A program made the position numbers and the translations under genes. From Salinivirgaceae bacterium (GTDB lineage: Bacteria; Bacteroidota; Bacteroidia; Bacteroidales; SZUA-534): a stretch of 64,000 nucleotides of DNA. Where the stretch lies: assembly GCA_017557785.1 (NCBI GenBank), contig JAFYYA010000055.1, positions 1-64,000 on the forward strand, read 5' to 3'. This document shows positions 17,229 through 27,326 of the stretch, in pieces. The notes under the pieces are model-generated. The model had not been told where the DNA came from. It was given only the letters and a program-made list of their open reading frames with translations, and searched no databases. Position 1 is the stretch's first letter; every line of letters starts with the position of its first letter.

Positions 17229-20200
17229 TCAATCTTTTACAAACTTGCCTATTGTGCTGCCAACTTTCACAAAATAAGTTCCTTGCGGCAAGGCGGCAAT
17301 GTCTATGGCGGTTGCGCCTGTGGCTTCCCGACTATGCACCAACGTGCCTAATGCATTGAATATCTGCACTTCGGTAGTTTGCTCACCTACATTCACAATT
17401 ATTGTTTCTGTTGCAGGATTCGGATAAACCGCAAAAAGTATATCTTTCTCATTTTCAATGCCTACACTCTTGTCTTCAAACAATATGTCTTCGGAATAGA
17501 ACGTTCCCAACGGATTTGTCAAACCAACACGCAGCTTGAACGACATTGAGCCTTCGGGAATGGTTATGTTATCGAGACTTTCCAATGTCTTGACGGTGGC
17601 AAAATCGTCGAAACTGATTTCGAATATTGTATCGGTAACGTAGGCGCAATCTGGATCACTGTATATTTGTGAGATAGATACACTTACTGGATTGCCAGAA
17701 TATTTATAGAGATTCCCAGACCAACCTTTTTCTTCAATCTTGTCTGTTTCTTTAATATGGAGTTTGACTTTTTTTATTGGAACAACAAAATTAGCAGGTT
17801 TGTATCTGTTATCACTACAACGCCACTCATAAGGGAGTTCTGTAACACCATCGGGCAGATATTTTAGTGCCTGTTCACATTCGACAAATGTACGCTCCAA
17901 ACTATGGGAATTCATAGTGTTTGGGTCGGTGCCAATATGTATTTCGCGCAAACTGGCGTCACTATAAAATGTGTAATAATAACTGATAACATTCACAAAA
18001 TTCTCAAAATTATCGACACGCTCCAACTTCGAATTACTACTAAAAGCATTGCTAAGATTTACTTTGTTCAGAACAGGTTCGGCAGGGCAACGCACATAAC
18101 GCAATTCCCAGCAAAGTGCCAGTAAAGCATACATGTCTACAGTGTCGTTAACAAACTTAACTGTCGACATATCAACGCTTTGCAATCCATCATTATAGCT
18201 ATAGCTACCGCCAGTATAATATCTTAACGCACTGCGTAACTTTGAAATGTTGCTGTTTGTCCAACTGCCATACATCACAATTGAGTCACAATTGTGTTCG
18301 AGCTGTCTTTCCTGCAGTTTATCTGGATCTATAATAGAGAGTTTGCCATAACAATAAGAAGCAACAGCGGCAGTCATAGGCTCAACAGCAATGCTGTTGG
18401 TGCTGTAAACATAATCTTTCATTCGCTCGTTTTTTACGGCGCAGCGGATTTTGTAAGTCGAAAGGTCGCCTTCGAATTTTATGCCCGGTTTGCAATCGAT
18501 AATGTTGGATACAAAACCGTCGTTGCTGAACTGCCAGACAATATCGGTTGCCCCAACATACGACGGTGTGTAGACAAGGTTTGTGTCGGTTACAGCCAAA
18601 ATGCCGCCATCTTGCAAAAATTTTATGGCACCTTTCAACTCAACCGATTCTATAGGCAACACAAAATTGTTGAACCCCTGCCATGCCTTCGGAATATTTA
18701 CCACTGTGTCAGGCAGGTATTTCAAGGCATTGCAGTTGTTGAATGTGCCAATCAGTTTAAGCGAATCTAGATGGTTGGGGTCGGTACCCAAACGGATTTC
18801 AGTAATTTTAGGGCTACCCGCAAACGCCAACTCGAAGTTTGTGATATTTGTCAGATTCTCAAGATTTTTAATGGTGGTCAAATAGCTGTAGAAGGCGAAT
18901 GTATTACTAATAGATATTGAATCGTTGTACACCGTTTCGGGTAAAATAATCGTCTGAAGTTTGCTGTCCAACGGCATATAATCATAATTGCTAGGGAACA
19001 ATAACAATGTGTGGACACCAGAAAATACAGCCTTCGACATGTCGAATTTAAGAAGGCGCGTACTCGTAACTGTATATGTGCTACCACCAGATTGATATTC
19101 ATATTTAATTGCATTATCGTACAATTTATCAATGTCGGCCTGCGTCAATGTTCCTGAGACAAAAATGGAATCGGACTCGCCAAAAACAAACTTTTTGACA
19201 TCGGCCATCTGCACTTTTGAGGCCTCACCATCGGTGTACGATACAAATTCGGCGGCTTGAGCAACTGTAAGTACCGTGTCGGCAAACAGATAATCGGTCA
19301 TTCGGGCGTTTTTAGCGCCAATGCGAACTTTCCAGCCAACATAGTTGCCCGTAAGCTTATCTTCTTGTTTATGAGTGGTATATGTCGCAAAATTATCGTT
19401 ACTCAACTGATAGACGAAATCGGTGGCGATAACATTCGACGGCTCAACTTTGCAATCGGGCATCAGCATAACGCCGCCTTTGGTGCTGATACGCGGAACA
19501 CCACTGTAAAAAATCTTGCTAAACGGCATTACAAAGTTATTGTAGTTCTGCCAGTTATCCGGCAAAGTTGTTACTCCCCACGGCATAACCTTCACGGCAT
19601 TGCAATCACTAAATGCGTACTCCGTTTTATCTTCGCTCAAACCATTAGGGTCGGAACCGATATACACGGTATCAATTTTACCGCAATTATAAAACGCATC
19701 GTACCAATTGGTTACATTGGTAAACTTGTCGATATTTTTGATTGTCTGTAAATTATAACATATTGCCACCACATAATTAAGTGAAATTGGATTGTTGTTG
19801 ACAGAATCGGAAAACTGCAACGACTTTACATTGCAAGCAACGAATGTACTGTGCAATTTGGTTATATTATTCAGATTCTGAAGATTATCGACTGTTTCCA
19901 GTTTTCGGCAGTAACGGAAAGTTTCATCGAGCGATATTTTTGTGTTGACCTGCGCTTTGGGCCAAATAACAGTTTCAAGTTTCGGATATTGGTTGAACAG
20001 ACTTCTAAAGGCTTCTGTTTCGCCATCGGCAAAAACCGCACCTGACATGTCGAATTTCACAAGTTTGTTTTTGAGTTCGCTGTTTTTGTTTATACCAGTT
20101 TTCAATTTGTCCAAATCGGCAATTGTCCAATAGCCGGTTATTCTAATTGTATCACTCTCAGTTCCTTGCGAAGCGAAATAGCTTGGAGTTTCCTCATACC

Positions 20201-21290
20201 AACTCCATAAATCTGAATCACTGAAATAGAAATATCTTACCCATACTTTGGGGCTCGTGGCAAGCGTAACGGGATTGCTGAACACAAAGTCGGTCATTGT
20301 GCCGTTTTTCACACCAACTTTGATTTGATAACCGGCAAAATCTTCATCAACAGGCTCGCTGGCACCAATCTGCGTGTAGGTTTTGAAATTGTCGTTGCTC
20401 AATCGGATAACCTTCTCTGTAACAGCTGCATAAGTTGGCGTGAGCGTCATTTGCGGAAGTATTATCGGCTCGTAGCTGTTTTTCCAGCTGGCGTTGCCAG
20501 TCAGTTCAACGGCCGATATTGGAAACATGAAAATGCTGTATTGTTGCCAGTTCTCGGGTAGCGTGGTTGTGCTCTGTGGCAGATAGACCGATATTTTCTT
20601 GCAATCATTGAAAGTATTTTCCGACTGTGCGCTTGTCAGTCCGTTCACAGCCGAGCCTATGCGGATTTCCACTAATTCTTCGCAACGGTCAAATGTTGAA
20701 TTCCAATTGGTTACCTTGGTCAATTTGTCGAGATTAACAATCTCCGTCATACGAGTGCAACCGCAGAAAGCTTCAGCCATATCCAAAGCATTGTTATTGG
20801 CTGTGCTTGAAAATGTTACCTTTTTCAGTCCACCAATACCGAAAAAGGCTCGGTTCAAATTGGTTATGTTACTCATACTGCTCAAATCGACAGTCGAAAG
20901 AGCGTAACACCAACTGAAAGTGCCTTCAAGACTAACGCTTACATTACCAGGATTGGTTGGTATAACAACTTTTTCGAGTTTCTGGCAGCTTTTGAAAAGT
21001 TGCACCATGCCGGTTGTGATATTCTCGCTGAAAGTTACGGCGGCAAGGTTTGCTGTCTTTAATTTGAGATTCTGTATTTCGGCGAGAGCATTTCGCAATT
21101 TCGAGAAATCAGCGTTCCCCCACGAGCCGCTAAGAATCACTGAATCAGCATTTTCAAGGCATCTGTCTGTAAGCGCCGAAACATTATAATCAGTGGCAAC
21201 GCCTGATTGGTATGATTTAACAGTTTGTGCAGTCAAAGTGTTGGCAGCGAACAAGGTTGCGGCAATGCCGCAGAGAATTGTCTTTTTCAT
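17229..21290 (-). CDS. Large BspA-like leucine-rich surface protein with T9SS sorting domain
   Basis: 1353 residues. Signal peptide MKKTILCGIAATLFAANTLTAQ, then four similar modules of roughly 230-340 residues. Each module begins with a strand pattern like SVILSGSWGNADFSKLRNAL, runs through BspA-type leucine-rich units (LEKVVIP, LETVIWP, LQTIILP; F..C..L segments) and closes with TTLPENWQQY..F..P followed by an Ig-like beta stretch (..LSNDNF.TY..). The last ~75 residues (FAVYPNPATETIIV to GTYFVKVGS) are a T9SS type A sorting domain, so the product should be exported across the outer membrane and anchored or released. BspA relatives bind host matrix or other cells. The ligand here is unknown. 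It is monocistronic and lies between two terminators. Confidence 0.9.
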   Translation of the reverse strand: MKKTILCGIAATLFAANTLTAQTVKSYQSGVATDYNVSALTDRCLENADSVILSGSWGNADFSKLRNALAEIQNLKLKTANLAAVTFSENITTGMVQLFKSCQKLEKVVIPTNPGNVSVSLEGTFSWCYALSTVDLSSMSNITNLNRAFFGIGGLKKVTFSSTANNNALDMAEAFCGCTRMTEIVNLDKLTKVTNWNSTFDRCEELVEIRIGSAVNGLTSAQSENTFNDCKKISVYLPQSTTTLPENWQQYSIFMFPISAVELTGNASWKNSYEPIILPQMTLTPTYAAVTEKVIRLSNDNFKTYTQIGASEPVDEDFAGYQIKVGVKNGTMTDFVFSNPVTLATSPKVWVRYFYFSDSDLWSWYEETPSYFASQGTESDTIRITGYWTIADLDKLKTGINKNSELKNKLVKFDMSGAVFADGETEAFRSLFNQYPKLETVIWPKAQVNTKISLDETFRYCRKLETVDNLQNLNNITKLHSTFVACNVKSLQFSDSVNNNPISLNYVVAICYNLQTIKNIDKFTNVTNWYDAFYNCGKIDTVYIGSDPNGLSEDKTEYAFSDCNAVKVMPWGVTTLPDNWQNYNNFVMPFSKIFYSGVPRISTKGGVMLMPDCKVEPSNVIATDFVYQLSNDNFATYTTHKQEDKLTGNYVGWKVRIGAKNARMTDYLFADTVLTVAQAAEFVSYTDGEASKVQMADVKKFVFGESDSIFVSGTLTQADIDKLYDNAIKYEYQSGGSTYTVTSTRLLKFDMSKAVFSGVHTLLLFPSNYDYMPLDSKLQTIILPETVYNDSISISNTFAFYSYLTTIKNLENLTNITNFELAFAGSPKITEIRLGTDPNHLDSLKLIGTFNNCNALKYLPDTVVNIPKAWQGFNNFVLPIESVELKGAIKFLQDGGILAVTDTNLVYTPSYVGATDIVWQFSNDGFVSNIIDCKPGIKFEGDLSTYKIRCAVKNERMKDYVYSTNSIAVEPMTAAVASYCYGKLSIIDPDKLQERQLEHNCDSIVMYGSWTNSNISKLRSALRYYTGGSYSYNDGLQSVDMSTVKFVNDTVDMYALLALCWELRYVRCPAEPVLNKVNLSNAFSSNSKLERVDNFENFVNVISYYYTFYSDASLREIHIGTDPNTMNSHSLERTFVECEQALKYLPDGVTELPYEWRCSDNRYKPANFVVPIKKVKLHIKETDKIEEKGWSGNLYKYSGNPVSVSISQIYSDPDCAYVTDTIFEISFDDFATVKTLESLDNITIPEGSMSFKLRVGLTNPLGTFYSEDILFEDKSVGIENEKDILFAVYPNPATETIIVNVGEQTTEVQIFNALGTLVHSREATGATAIDIAALPQGTYFVKVGSTIGKFVKD

Positions 21291-21417
21291 TATAGAGTTG
21301 TTTTACTGTTCGTTTTACTATTCAAAGAAAACAAAAATCGCGGAATGTACACACGAGTTTTGACCAATGGCATAATTGCGAAAGCGAAAAAACTCGTTCC
21401 TCATTGCCACAAAAAAA

Positions 21418-21443
21418 GCCGCGAATCCGAAAGGGTTCGCGGC
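21418..21443 (-). terminator. Terminator after nrdD
   Basis: GCCGCGAATCC/GGGTTCGCGGC hairpin followed on the minus strand by seven T residues. It ends the nrdG-nrdD transcript. The 182-base gap to the BspA-like gene otherwise shows nothing notable. Confidence 0.85.
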
Positions 21444-21472
21444 CTGAATAAACTTATTATCTAACCTGATTT

Positions 21473-23356
21473 CTATGCCTTTGCGGCGGCCATTTTCTCG
21501 GCCTTGACAGTTTCGTTGACTGTCTGTTTTGCTGCTGCGGTTTCCTGTACGCTGGCGCTGTCCTCGATGGTGCGATTAAGCATCGATTTGTGGTAGTAGC
21601 GCAGGCTGTGCTCCAACTGACGGGCCGAGCTGAAGTTCGAAACGCGTTTCAAGTAACCGATTACGCGTGTGCCGTAGTCGATGTTGGTTGAGCCGCACTT
21701 GCTGCACTTCTGCAGGGTGCGTTTGTCGATATAGTTGCACTCGTTGCAGATGGTGATTTTAATGTTGAAGCAGAAGTAGTTGCAACCAGCTTTGGCGGTA
21801 GCCTCAAGCAGACGAAGGAATCCTTCTTTGGTTGGTGCCTCCTCCAGATTCAGGTGCAGAGCCGAACCGCCGTCGAGATACTGTATGATGTCGCGGCCGT
21901 GAAGGCTGATTTTGTCCAGAATGTTGATTGTCGGGTCCTCAACCGGGTAGAAGTACGAGTTGTAGCAGTCGCGCGGAACGAACAGACCGTCCTTCTTGTC
22001 CCACATTGCGTTCTTCACGCCAAGGTTCTCGGCCGGAACAAACTCGGTGTTGAACATGCAGCCGTATTTCTTTTTAGCTTCTTTATTCACCTCGTAGATA
22101 ACCTTCAGGTGTTTCGATACAAAATCTTTGTACTCCTTGGTGTTGCGAGCTGAAATACCTTGGCTCTCGGCTGCCTCAACCATTCCGTTGATGCCGATTG
22201 TCGAGAACTGCTTGTTGAGCGAGATGAAGCCTGCCGAGTAAACCGGAAGCAGACCTGCGTCAACATATTGCTCGATAATCTTGCGGTAAGCAACCTGATA
22301 TTTGATGATTTTCCAGATTTCGGTTCTCAAATCGCGGCCCTGTTGAACCAGACGGTTCATATTCAGAGTGATGACGTTTACCGAGCCCGTTGATACGCCA
22401 CCGGCGCCAAGTGAGTAACTGAACGTGTTGTCCGACAATTCGTTGCGCAAACGGCAGCACGATGCAAGGCTGTCGGCGTTTTCCGACTGATAGATGAAGA
22501 ACGAGTTGCCTTCGCTCAACTCCTGGGCAGCCTTGTTGGCGAAATCCTGGTCAACAGGTTTGCCGTCTTTCACAAGCATTGCGGCTGTTACAACAGGGAA
22601 AGTCAGAATGGCTTTGGTGCGCTCCTTGTTGAACCAGCGCATAAAGTGCCATTGAAGTTTATTGAGAGTTTCCCAGTTAGGTGTGGTCATATCAGGGAAG
22701 ACAAACGAGCCGAAGATGCTTTGGAAATACTCTTTGTCGAAGATTGAGATGTTCCAGAACACCGATTGGTAGCCACGAGCGGCGGCAGGCTGGTTCACAG
22801 CGAAGACTACGTGCTGCAGGTGGTTGTCGATGGTGTATTGATGTGTTTCAAGGTAGTTGTCGCCATAGTCCTTGCGAGCGAAATAGTCGAAGTACATAAG
22901 GAACTCAACTGTTGCCAGAGCGCCAGCAAACTGCGAGCTGATGGCGAATGTCAGGTTGACGAACTCACCGCAGAAGCTCTCCAGGTGTTTCGGTTTCAGG
23001 CTCTCACCGCCGAGTTTTGTCAAACCGTCGAGCAGGAACGGGAACATACTGATTGACACGCAGTAAGGTTTCAGCGAAGTCTCGTCGTGAACGTAGATTT
23101 CGTGAGCCTCAATCTGGCGGATGTACTCGTCAGCTGTCTCCTGACCGAAGAGTTCGGCGATTTTCTCCTTCACCAGGTAACGGTTTACCTGAATGTTGAT
23201 GTCTTTGTTCAACTCCGATTCCATTGTCGCAATGTTTTTCGACGTAACATTGGCGTTGGCATCCATTTTTGAACCGTCGGCAGCATTCGAAGCGCCGATG
23301 TAGTCTTTGATAAATTTGGCTTTGGACTTTAGTTGGTCCTCTGTTAACCGCATCAT
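21473..23356 (-). CDS. nrdD: Anaerobic (class III) ribonucleoside-triphosphate reductase
   Basis: Glycyl-radical enzyme that makes deoxynucleotides from ribonucleotides without oxygen. 627 residues. The C-terminal glycyl-radical loop is RVIGY (Gly near 567), preceded by a zinc site with four cysteines (CNEC at 537-540, CSKC at 551-554). Active-site cysteines are visible as YCVS near 99 and SCCR near 300. Unlike many NrdD proteins it has no recognisable N-terminal ATP-cone, so the usual dATP switch-off may be missing. After the radical site it continues for about 55 residues into an Ala/Lys/Thr-rich tail (SASVQETAAAKQTVNE), an unusual extension. nrdG lies 4 bases upstream. Confidence 0.95.
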   Translation of the reverse strand: MMRLTEDQLKSKAKFIKDYIGASNAADGSKMDANANVTSKNIATMESELNKDINIQVNRYLVKEKIAELFGQETADEYIRQIEAHEIYVHDETSLKPYCVSISMFPFLLDGLTKLGGESLKPKHLESFCGEFVNLTFAISSQFAGALATVEFLMYFDYFARKDYGDNYLETHQYTIDNHLQHVVFAVNQPAAARGYQSVFWNISIFDKEYFQSIFGSFVFPDMTTPNWETLNKLQWHFMRWFNKERTKAILTFPVVTAAMLVKDGKPVDQDFANKAAQELSEGNSFFIYQSENADSLASCCRLRNELSDNTFSYSLGAGGVSTGSVNVITLNMNRLVQQGRDLRTEIWKIIKYQVAYRKIIEQYVDAGLLPVYSAGFISLNKQFSTIGINGMVEAAESQGISARNTKEYKDFVSKHLKVIYEVNKEAKKKYGCMFNTEFVPAENLGVKNAMWDKKDGLFVPRDCYNSYFYPVEDPTINILDKISLHGRDIIQYLDGGSALHLNLEEAPTKEGFLRLLEATAKAGCNYFCFNIKITICNECNYIDKRTLQKCSKCGSTNIDYGTRVIGYLKRVSNFSSARQLEHSLRYYHKSMLNRTIEDSASVQETAAAKQTVNETVKAEKMAAAKA

Positions 23357-23360
23357 AGCC

Positions 23361-23813
23361 TTACAAAGTTTTTAAAAATTGGTTATTAATAAGTTTATTA
23401 GTCTTCACTTCAACAAACCGCTGGTTGGTTGTGGAACACGTCAGTCCGCCGCGCTCTTCGACCCATGGGCCTGTCTTGAGCCACGTCAGGTTCGATTTGA
23501 TGTCGTCAGAAACTGTTTCCTGCCCGGTGTAGAGGCAGGTGTCGAAACCGAGTTCCTTTGCCGTTGCCAGCTTGTGCACAAGCTCATCGGGATGCCACTC
23601 GCCGCCCATAAAGAGCACGCAGTTGGCATAACCGCGATATTGGTTCAGAATGTCCACATAGCGCTCGTCGGTCAGGAGCTCGCCGTTGCCTTCCTTCCAA
23701 AGGAAAGGAGAGTGGCAGCCCTTGCAATGCAGCGGACAACCCGAGATTGAGAAGCAGATGCTTATCTGTCCCGGAACTTCCTGAAGCACTATGTCAACAT
23801 CGTAGCAATACAT
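23361..23813 (-). CDS. nrdG: Anaerobic ribonucleotide reductase activating protein (radical SAM)
   Basis: 150-residue radical SAM protein that installs the glycyl radical on NrdD. The 4Fe-4S motif CPLHCKGC (Cys26, Cys30, Cys33) follows SICFSISG, and MGGEW and LYTGQE mark the SAM-binding core. The length equals the usual NrdG. It is the first gene of an nrdG-nrdD operon. The reverse order, nrdD first, is more usual in many bacteria. No other ribonucleotide reductase is visible in this window. Confidence 0.94.
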   Translation of the reverse strand: MYCYDVDIVLQEVPGQISICFSISGCPLHCKGCHSPFLWKEGNGELLTDERYVDILNQYRGYANCVLFMGGEWHPDELVHKLATAKELGFDTCLYTGQETVSDDIKSNLTWLKTGPWVEERGGLTCSTTNQRFVEVKTNKLINNQFLKTL

Positions 23814-24319
23814 TCTATCTTCGTTCGTTTAGGCGAAAAAGCCTCTTTCACCCCGTCTCGCGACGGAATGTTGTTCAAAAAAATCTTAACTCTTTAATTA
23901 GTTGATTGATGAGAGAATCTTCCGATTCACCAACCATCGATAGCAAATTTATTAGCGAAAAAATTGGTGAGTATACCTTGCCTTCTAATGTTATTAAACA
24001 GTTATTAACAATACTGATATTCAATATGTTGCGAAAAATTTTTCTTGATAAATAACTACAAGCCAAAGACTTGTTGTTTGTTAACAGCCGAGTGTTAAAA
24101 GGTTAAAAAAAGAAGTTGCGGTTTTGGCCGATTTTTTGATTATTCAAAGGAAAATGCTAATGATTCCAATCTGCCCGACTTTTATTGGGATACAGTAAGT
24201 TAGTTTATATGCCTTCTTCTGTGGAAGGCGATTGTGGTAATACCTATAAAAATATAGGTGTGCAAATTACTCTTTCCTCGAATATTTGCCTATTTTTGAA
24301 ACCGTTTCTAAATGCAACT
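23814..24319. other. 506-base intergenic region between nrdG and the M13 peptidase gene
   Basis: AT-rich divergent control region. The only long frame (24185 onward) is a TTG-started upstream extension of the peptidase, not a separate gene. A minus-strand TAAATTTG at 23944-23951 could be the -7 box of nrdG, but no matching -33 box was found. No NrdR-box-like palindrome was recognised. Otherwise I see nothing. Confidence 0.5.
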
Positions 24320-26347
24320 ATGCGCTGTTTGTTACCGCTGGCTATTGTTATTGTATTGCTTGTGTCTTGCCAAAGCAAATCTTCTGCTGATATCATCAGT
24401 TTTGCGGATATTGATACTACCATTCGTCCTCAAGACGATTTCTTCGACTATGCAAACAGTAAATGGATTGCGCGTAACCCAATACCGGAAAACAGAAGTC
24501 GTTATGGTGTTTCCGACAAAATTACCGATTTGGTGGACCAACAAATCATAGACATCATTAAAGACATAACAAGCCATAAGCAGAAGCCAGGGGCAACAAA
24601 CGAGAAAATGGCTCGTTTTTTCAAAAGCGGCATGGATACAGTGTCTATCAACGCGGCAGGGCTGAAACCTGTGCAGTATATGCTTGATACCATTGACTCA
24701 ATGCAAAATCTTTCCGACTTGCAGAACCGAATAGCGCTGTTGCAGAAACACTATTTCAAATCGCCATTCTCAATACAATATGGTCCCTACTTATCGAACA
24801 GCGGCACATTTGCTTTTGTGATTGGAATTGACGGGCTTGCCATGGAAGATAGGGATTTGTATCTTGATGATGATGAGTATTGTGAAGAAATAAGGGAAAA
24901 ATACAAGACGTATATCGAGAATATGTTCCGACTTATGGGGCAGGACAGTATTACCGCCAGGCAGTCTGCCCAAAAAACATACGACATTGAGTACCAAATA
25001 GCGGAAATCTCACTGGACAAAATGCTGACGCAAAACCAGTCGTATGTTATTCACAATAACAGCATTGATGATTTAACTGCGCAAATGCCCGTCTTCGACT
25101 GGGAAAAATACTTTGAACAGCTTGGAGTGCCGGTTCCTGACACCATGGTTATACGGGCGGACGATTTGTATCTGTCGCGACTTGACACCATTATGCGGCA
25201 AGTACCAATTGACAGTTGGAAGGCATACCTGAAATTTTTGTTCATTGATGGCATTGCTGTCGCACTCGACAGTAATTTCGTGAATGAGAAATTCGACTTT
25301 GAAATGCGCACATTAAGTGGTCAAGAAAAGAATTCCCCTCGATGGAAACAGGTTCTTGACGAACTAAAGAGAGATTTTGACGATGCTGTAGGCAGATTAT
25401 ATGTTGACAAATATTTCCCGCCAGAAGCCAAAAAACGGGCGCTTGAGATGGCAAACAACATTAAGTCGGCACTTGCCGAGCGCATATCCAACGCCGATTG
25501 GATGTGTGACAGTACAAAGACAAAAGCGCTAAAGAAATTAGAAAACTGCAGACTGAAAATCGGATATCCTAACAATCATTGGGTTGACTACACGAATTTC
25601 ATCATGAGCGATTCGTATGCCAACAATATCATCACTTGTATGGCGGAATACTTTAAGTATGAGATGAGTTTCATCAACAAGAATATCCGGCCCGATTTGT
25701 GGTATGAGATTCTTCCGTCAACAGCAAATATGTATTATGTCTATAATCAGAACGAAATTGTTGTCCCAGCGGCCATGTTGCAACAACCCTTGTTTCACGC
25801 TAATGGTGACGATGCGGTGAATTATGGCGCAATTGGCGCTTCCATTGCTCACGAACTGACTCATGGATTCGACTTGCAAGGTCAAATGTTCGATGAGTTT
25901 GGTAATTTGAACGATTGGTGGACTGATAGCGACAAAGAAGAATTCAACCGCCGGGCGCAGAAACTGATTGACCGCTTCAACTCATTCATCGTCATAGACT
26001 CCATGCATGCCGATGGAGAGCTCACATTCAACGAGAACTTGGCCGATTTGGGAGGTCTGCTTGTGGCCTATACAGCATTTAGCAAAACGGAGCAATGGAA
26101 AGATCAGACGAAACTTATTGACGGTCTGACACCAGACCAACGTTTCTTTATTGCGTACGCACAATCGTGGGCCGGCAGCTACCGTGATGAGTCCATAAGA
26201 CAACGAACTAAAACAAACGGCCATTCAATGCCTCGCTACCGTGTTGAGGGCCCATTGCCAAACATCGACGCTTTTGTTAAGGCATTCAATATAAAACCGG
26301 GCGACAAATACTACTTGCCTGATTCAATGAGAACATACATCTGGTAA
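24320..26347 (+). CDS. M13 family metallopeptidase (neprilysin/PepO type), lipoprotein
   Basis: 675 residues from the ATG at 24320, chosen because it yields a lipoprotein signal (MRCLLPLAIVIVLLVSC, lipobox LVSC). The open frame upstream starts at TTG and has no signal-like features. The N-terminal M13 domain begins at DDFFDYANSKW. The catalytic domain has ANMYYVYNQNEIVVPAAMLQ (substrate-binding region), zinc motif HELTH (511-515) and the third ligand ENLAD (Glu572, Asp576). The C-terminal end ...PGDKYYLPDSMRTYIW is close to the family CxxW end. It likely degrades peptides at the cell surface or in the periplasm, and leads a lipoprotein-GH3 operon. Confidence 0.93.
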   Translation: MRCLLPLAIVIVLLVSCQSKSSADIISFADIDTTIRPQDDFFDYANSKWIARNPIPENRSRYGVSDKITDLVDQQIIDIIKDITSHKQKPGATNEKMARFFKSGMDTVSINAAGLKPVQYMLDTIDSMQNLSDLQNRIALLQKHYFKSPFSIQYGPYLSNSGTFAFVIGIDGLAMEDRDLYLDDDEYCEEIREKYKTYIENMFRLMGQDSITARQSAQKTYDIEYQIAEISLDKMLTQNQSYVIHNNSIDDLTAQMPVFDWEKYFEQLGVPVPDTMVIRADDLYLSRLDTIMRQVPIDSWKAYLKFLFIDGIAVALDSNFVNEKFDFEMRTLSGQEKNSPRWKQVLDELKRDFDDAVGRLYVDKYFPPEAKKRALEMANNIKSALAERISNADWMCDSTKTKALKKLENCRLKIGYPNNHWVDYTNFIMSDSYANNIITCMAEYFKYEMSFINKNIRPDLWYEILPSTANMYYVYNQNEIVVPAAMLQQPLFHANGDDAVNYGAIGASIAHELTHGFDLQGQMFDEFGNLNDWWTDSDKEEFNRRAQKLIDRFNSFIVIDSMHADGELTFNENLADLGGLLVAYTAFSKTEQWKDQTKLIDGLTPDQRFFIAYAQSWAGSYRDESIRQRTKTNGHSMPRYRVEGPLPNIDAFVKAFNIKPGDKYYLPDSMRTYIW

Positions 26348-26402
26348 CTCAATTAATAAAGGAACAATAAGTTGAATAACTGATTAAATTATAAACAGAA
26401 CT

Positions 26403-27311
26403 ATGAAAAAGATTTTATTTCTAGTGGCGATTGCAGCAGTGGTGTGCAGTTGCAATAACGAAGACAGAGCCAGGCAGCGTTCGATTAACAGTCTGAAAAA
26501 TGGAGTAGTTAACCTGTCGAAGGTTAACAGTCTGCTCAACAGCACGCAAGATGATGTATATAAAAGTGTAAATGTCGATTCGATTGCCCGCACAATCAAC
26601 CGCAGCATGAGCTACGAGCAAAAATTGCTGAAAATATATGAGATGGAATATTTTATAGCCAATGAAGTGGCTTATGTGTGGGTTAATACTGCGGTCGATA
26701 AGTATATGAACTCAGACAGTACAAATGTGATAATGTCGGATGGAGGTGGCAAAAACGCCGACCGTTTCAGGCTGGCCATCGCCCAAAATCTGATTGACGC
26801 ACAAACGCAACTTAATATCTGTTATGCCGAAAATCCGTTGAGTTTGCGCGATTTATCGGAAATGTCGTTTGCTGCGCTTAATTCTTACAACACGTTGTTC
26901 TTCTGTTACTATTTCTTGACCGACAATCTCCAATACCTTCAGTTTTTCTCGCGCAACAGCGAGAAGGTGAACACACTTAAGAATTATGCAGATACAATTT
27001 TCTCATGTGTGGATGTTCCGCGTGAAGAAGCCTTTAAAATGGCAGAGACTCTTGAGTCAACAGCTTTTATTATTACCATGAACACTTTGTCGTTCAACAC
27101 ATTATGGAATAAGTATCCTGACAGAATGGACCAAATGGCTGATTTTTTCAATTCTTATTCCGAACAGGCAATATCAACCTTCTTCGACACACCTAATAAG
27201 GGAGAAATAGTAATGTTCGAAGGAAAGGAATATGCAGAATATCTCGATCAGGCAACTAAATATAAGGTCGAACTTATGGACATGGTGATTGCTGAACTCA
27301 GTCAACAATAA
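26403..27311 (+). CDS. Hypothetical lipoprotein
   Basis: 302 residues. Lipoprotein signal MKKILFLVAIAAVVCSC (lipobox VCSC). The mature part is largely helical with no motif that I recognise, apart from a central region (about 115-170: RLAIAQNLIDAQTQLNICYAE; FFCYYFLTDNLQYLQFF) that alternates hydrophobic and polar residues. Codon use is more AT-rich than that of the GH3 gene downstream. It sits 55 bases after the M13 peptidase gene and 15 bases before the GH3 gene, so the three are probably one transcript. A role in handling peptides or glycans in the envelope is only a guess. Confidence 0.75.
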   Translation: MKKILFLVAIAAVVCSCNNEDRARQRSINSLKNGVVNLSKVNSLLNSTQDDVYKSVNVDSIARTINRSMSYEQKLLKIYEMEYFIANEVAYVWVNTAVDKYMNSDSTNVIMSDGGGKNADRFRLAIAQNLIDAQTQLNICYAENPLSLRDLSEMSFAALNSYNTLFFCYYFLTDNLQYLQFFSRNSEKVNTLKNYADTIFSCVDVPREEAFKMAETLESTAFIITMNTLSFNTLWNKYPDRMDQMADFFNSYSEQAISTFFDTPNKGEIVMFEGKEYAEYLDQATKYKVELMDMVIAELSQQ

Positions 27312-27326
27312 TAAAAAACGAAAACT

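Noticed and set aside
23814..24319. A NrdR-type operator upstream of nrdG
   Set aside because: I looked for the paired NrdR-box pattern and did not find a convincing copy.
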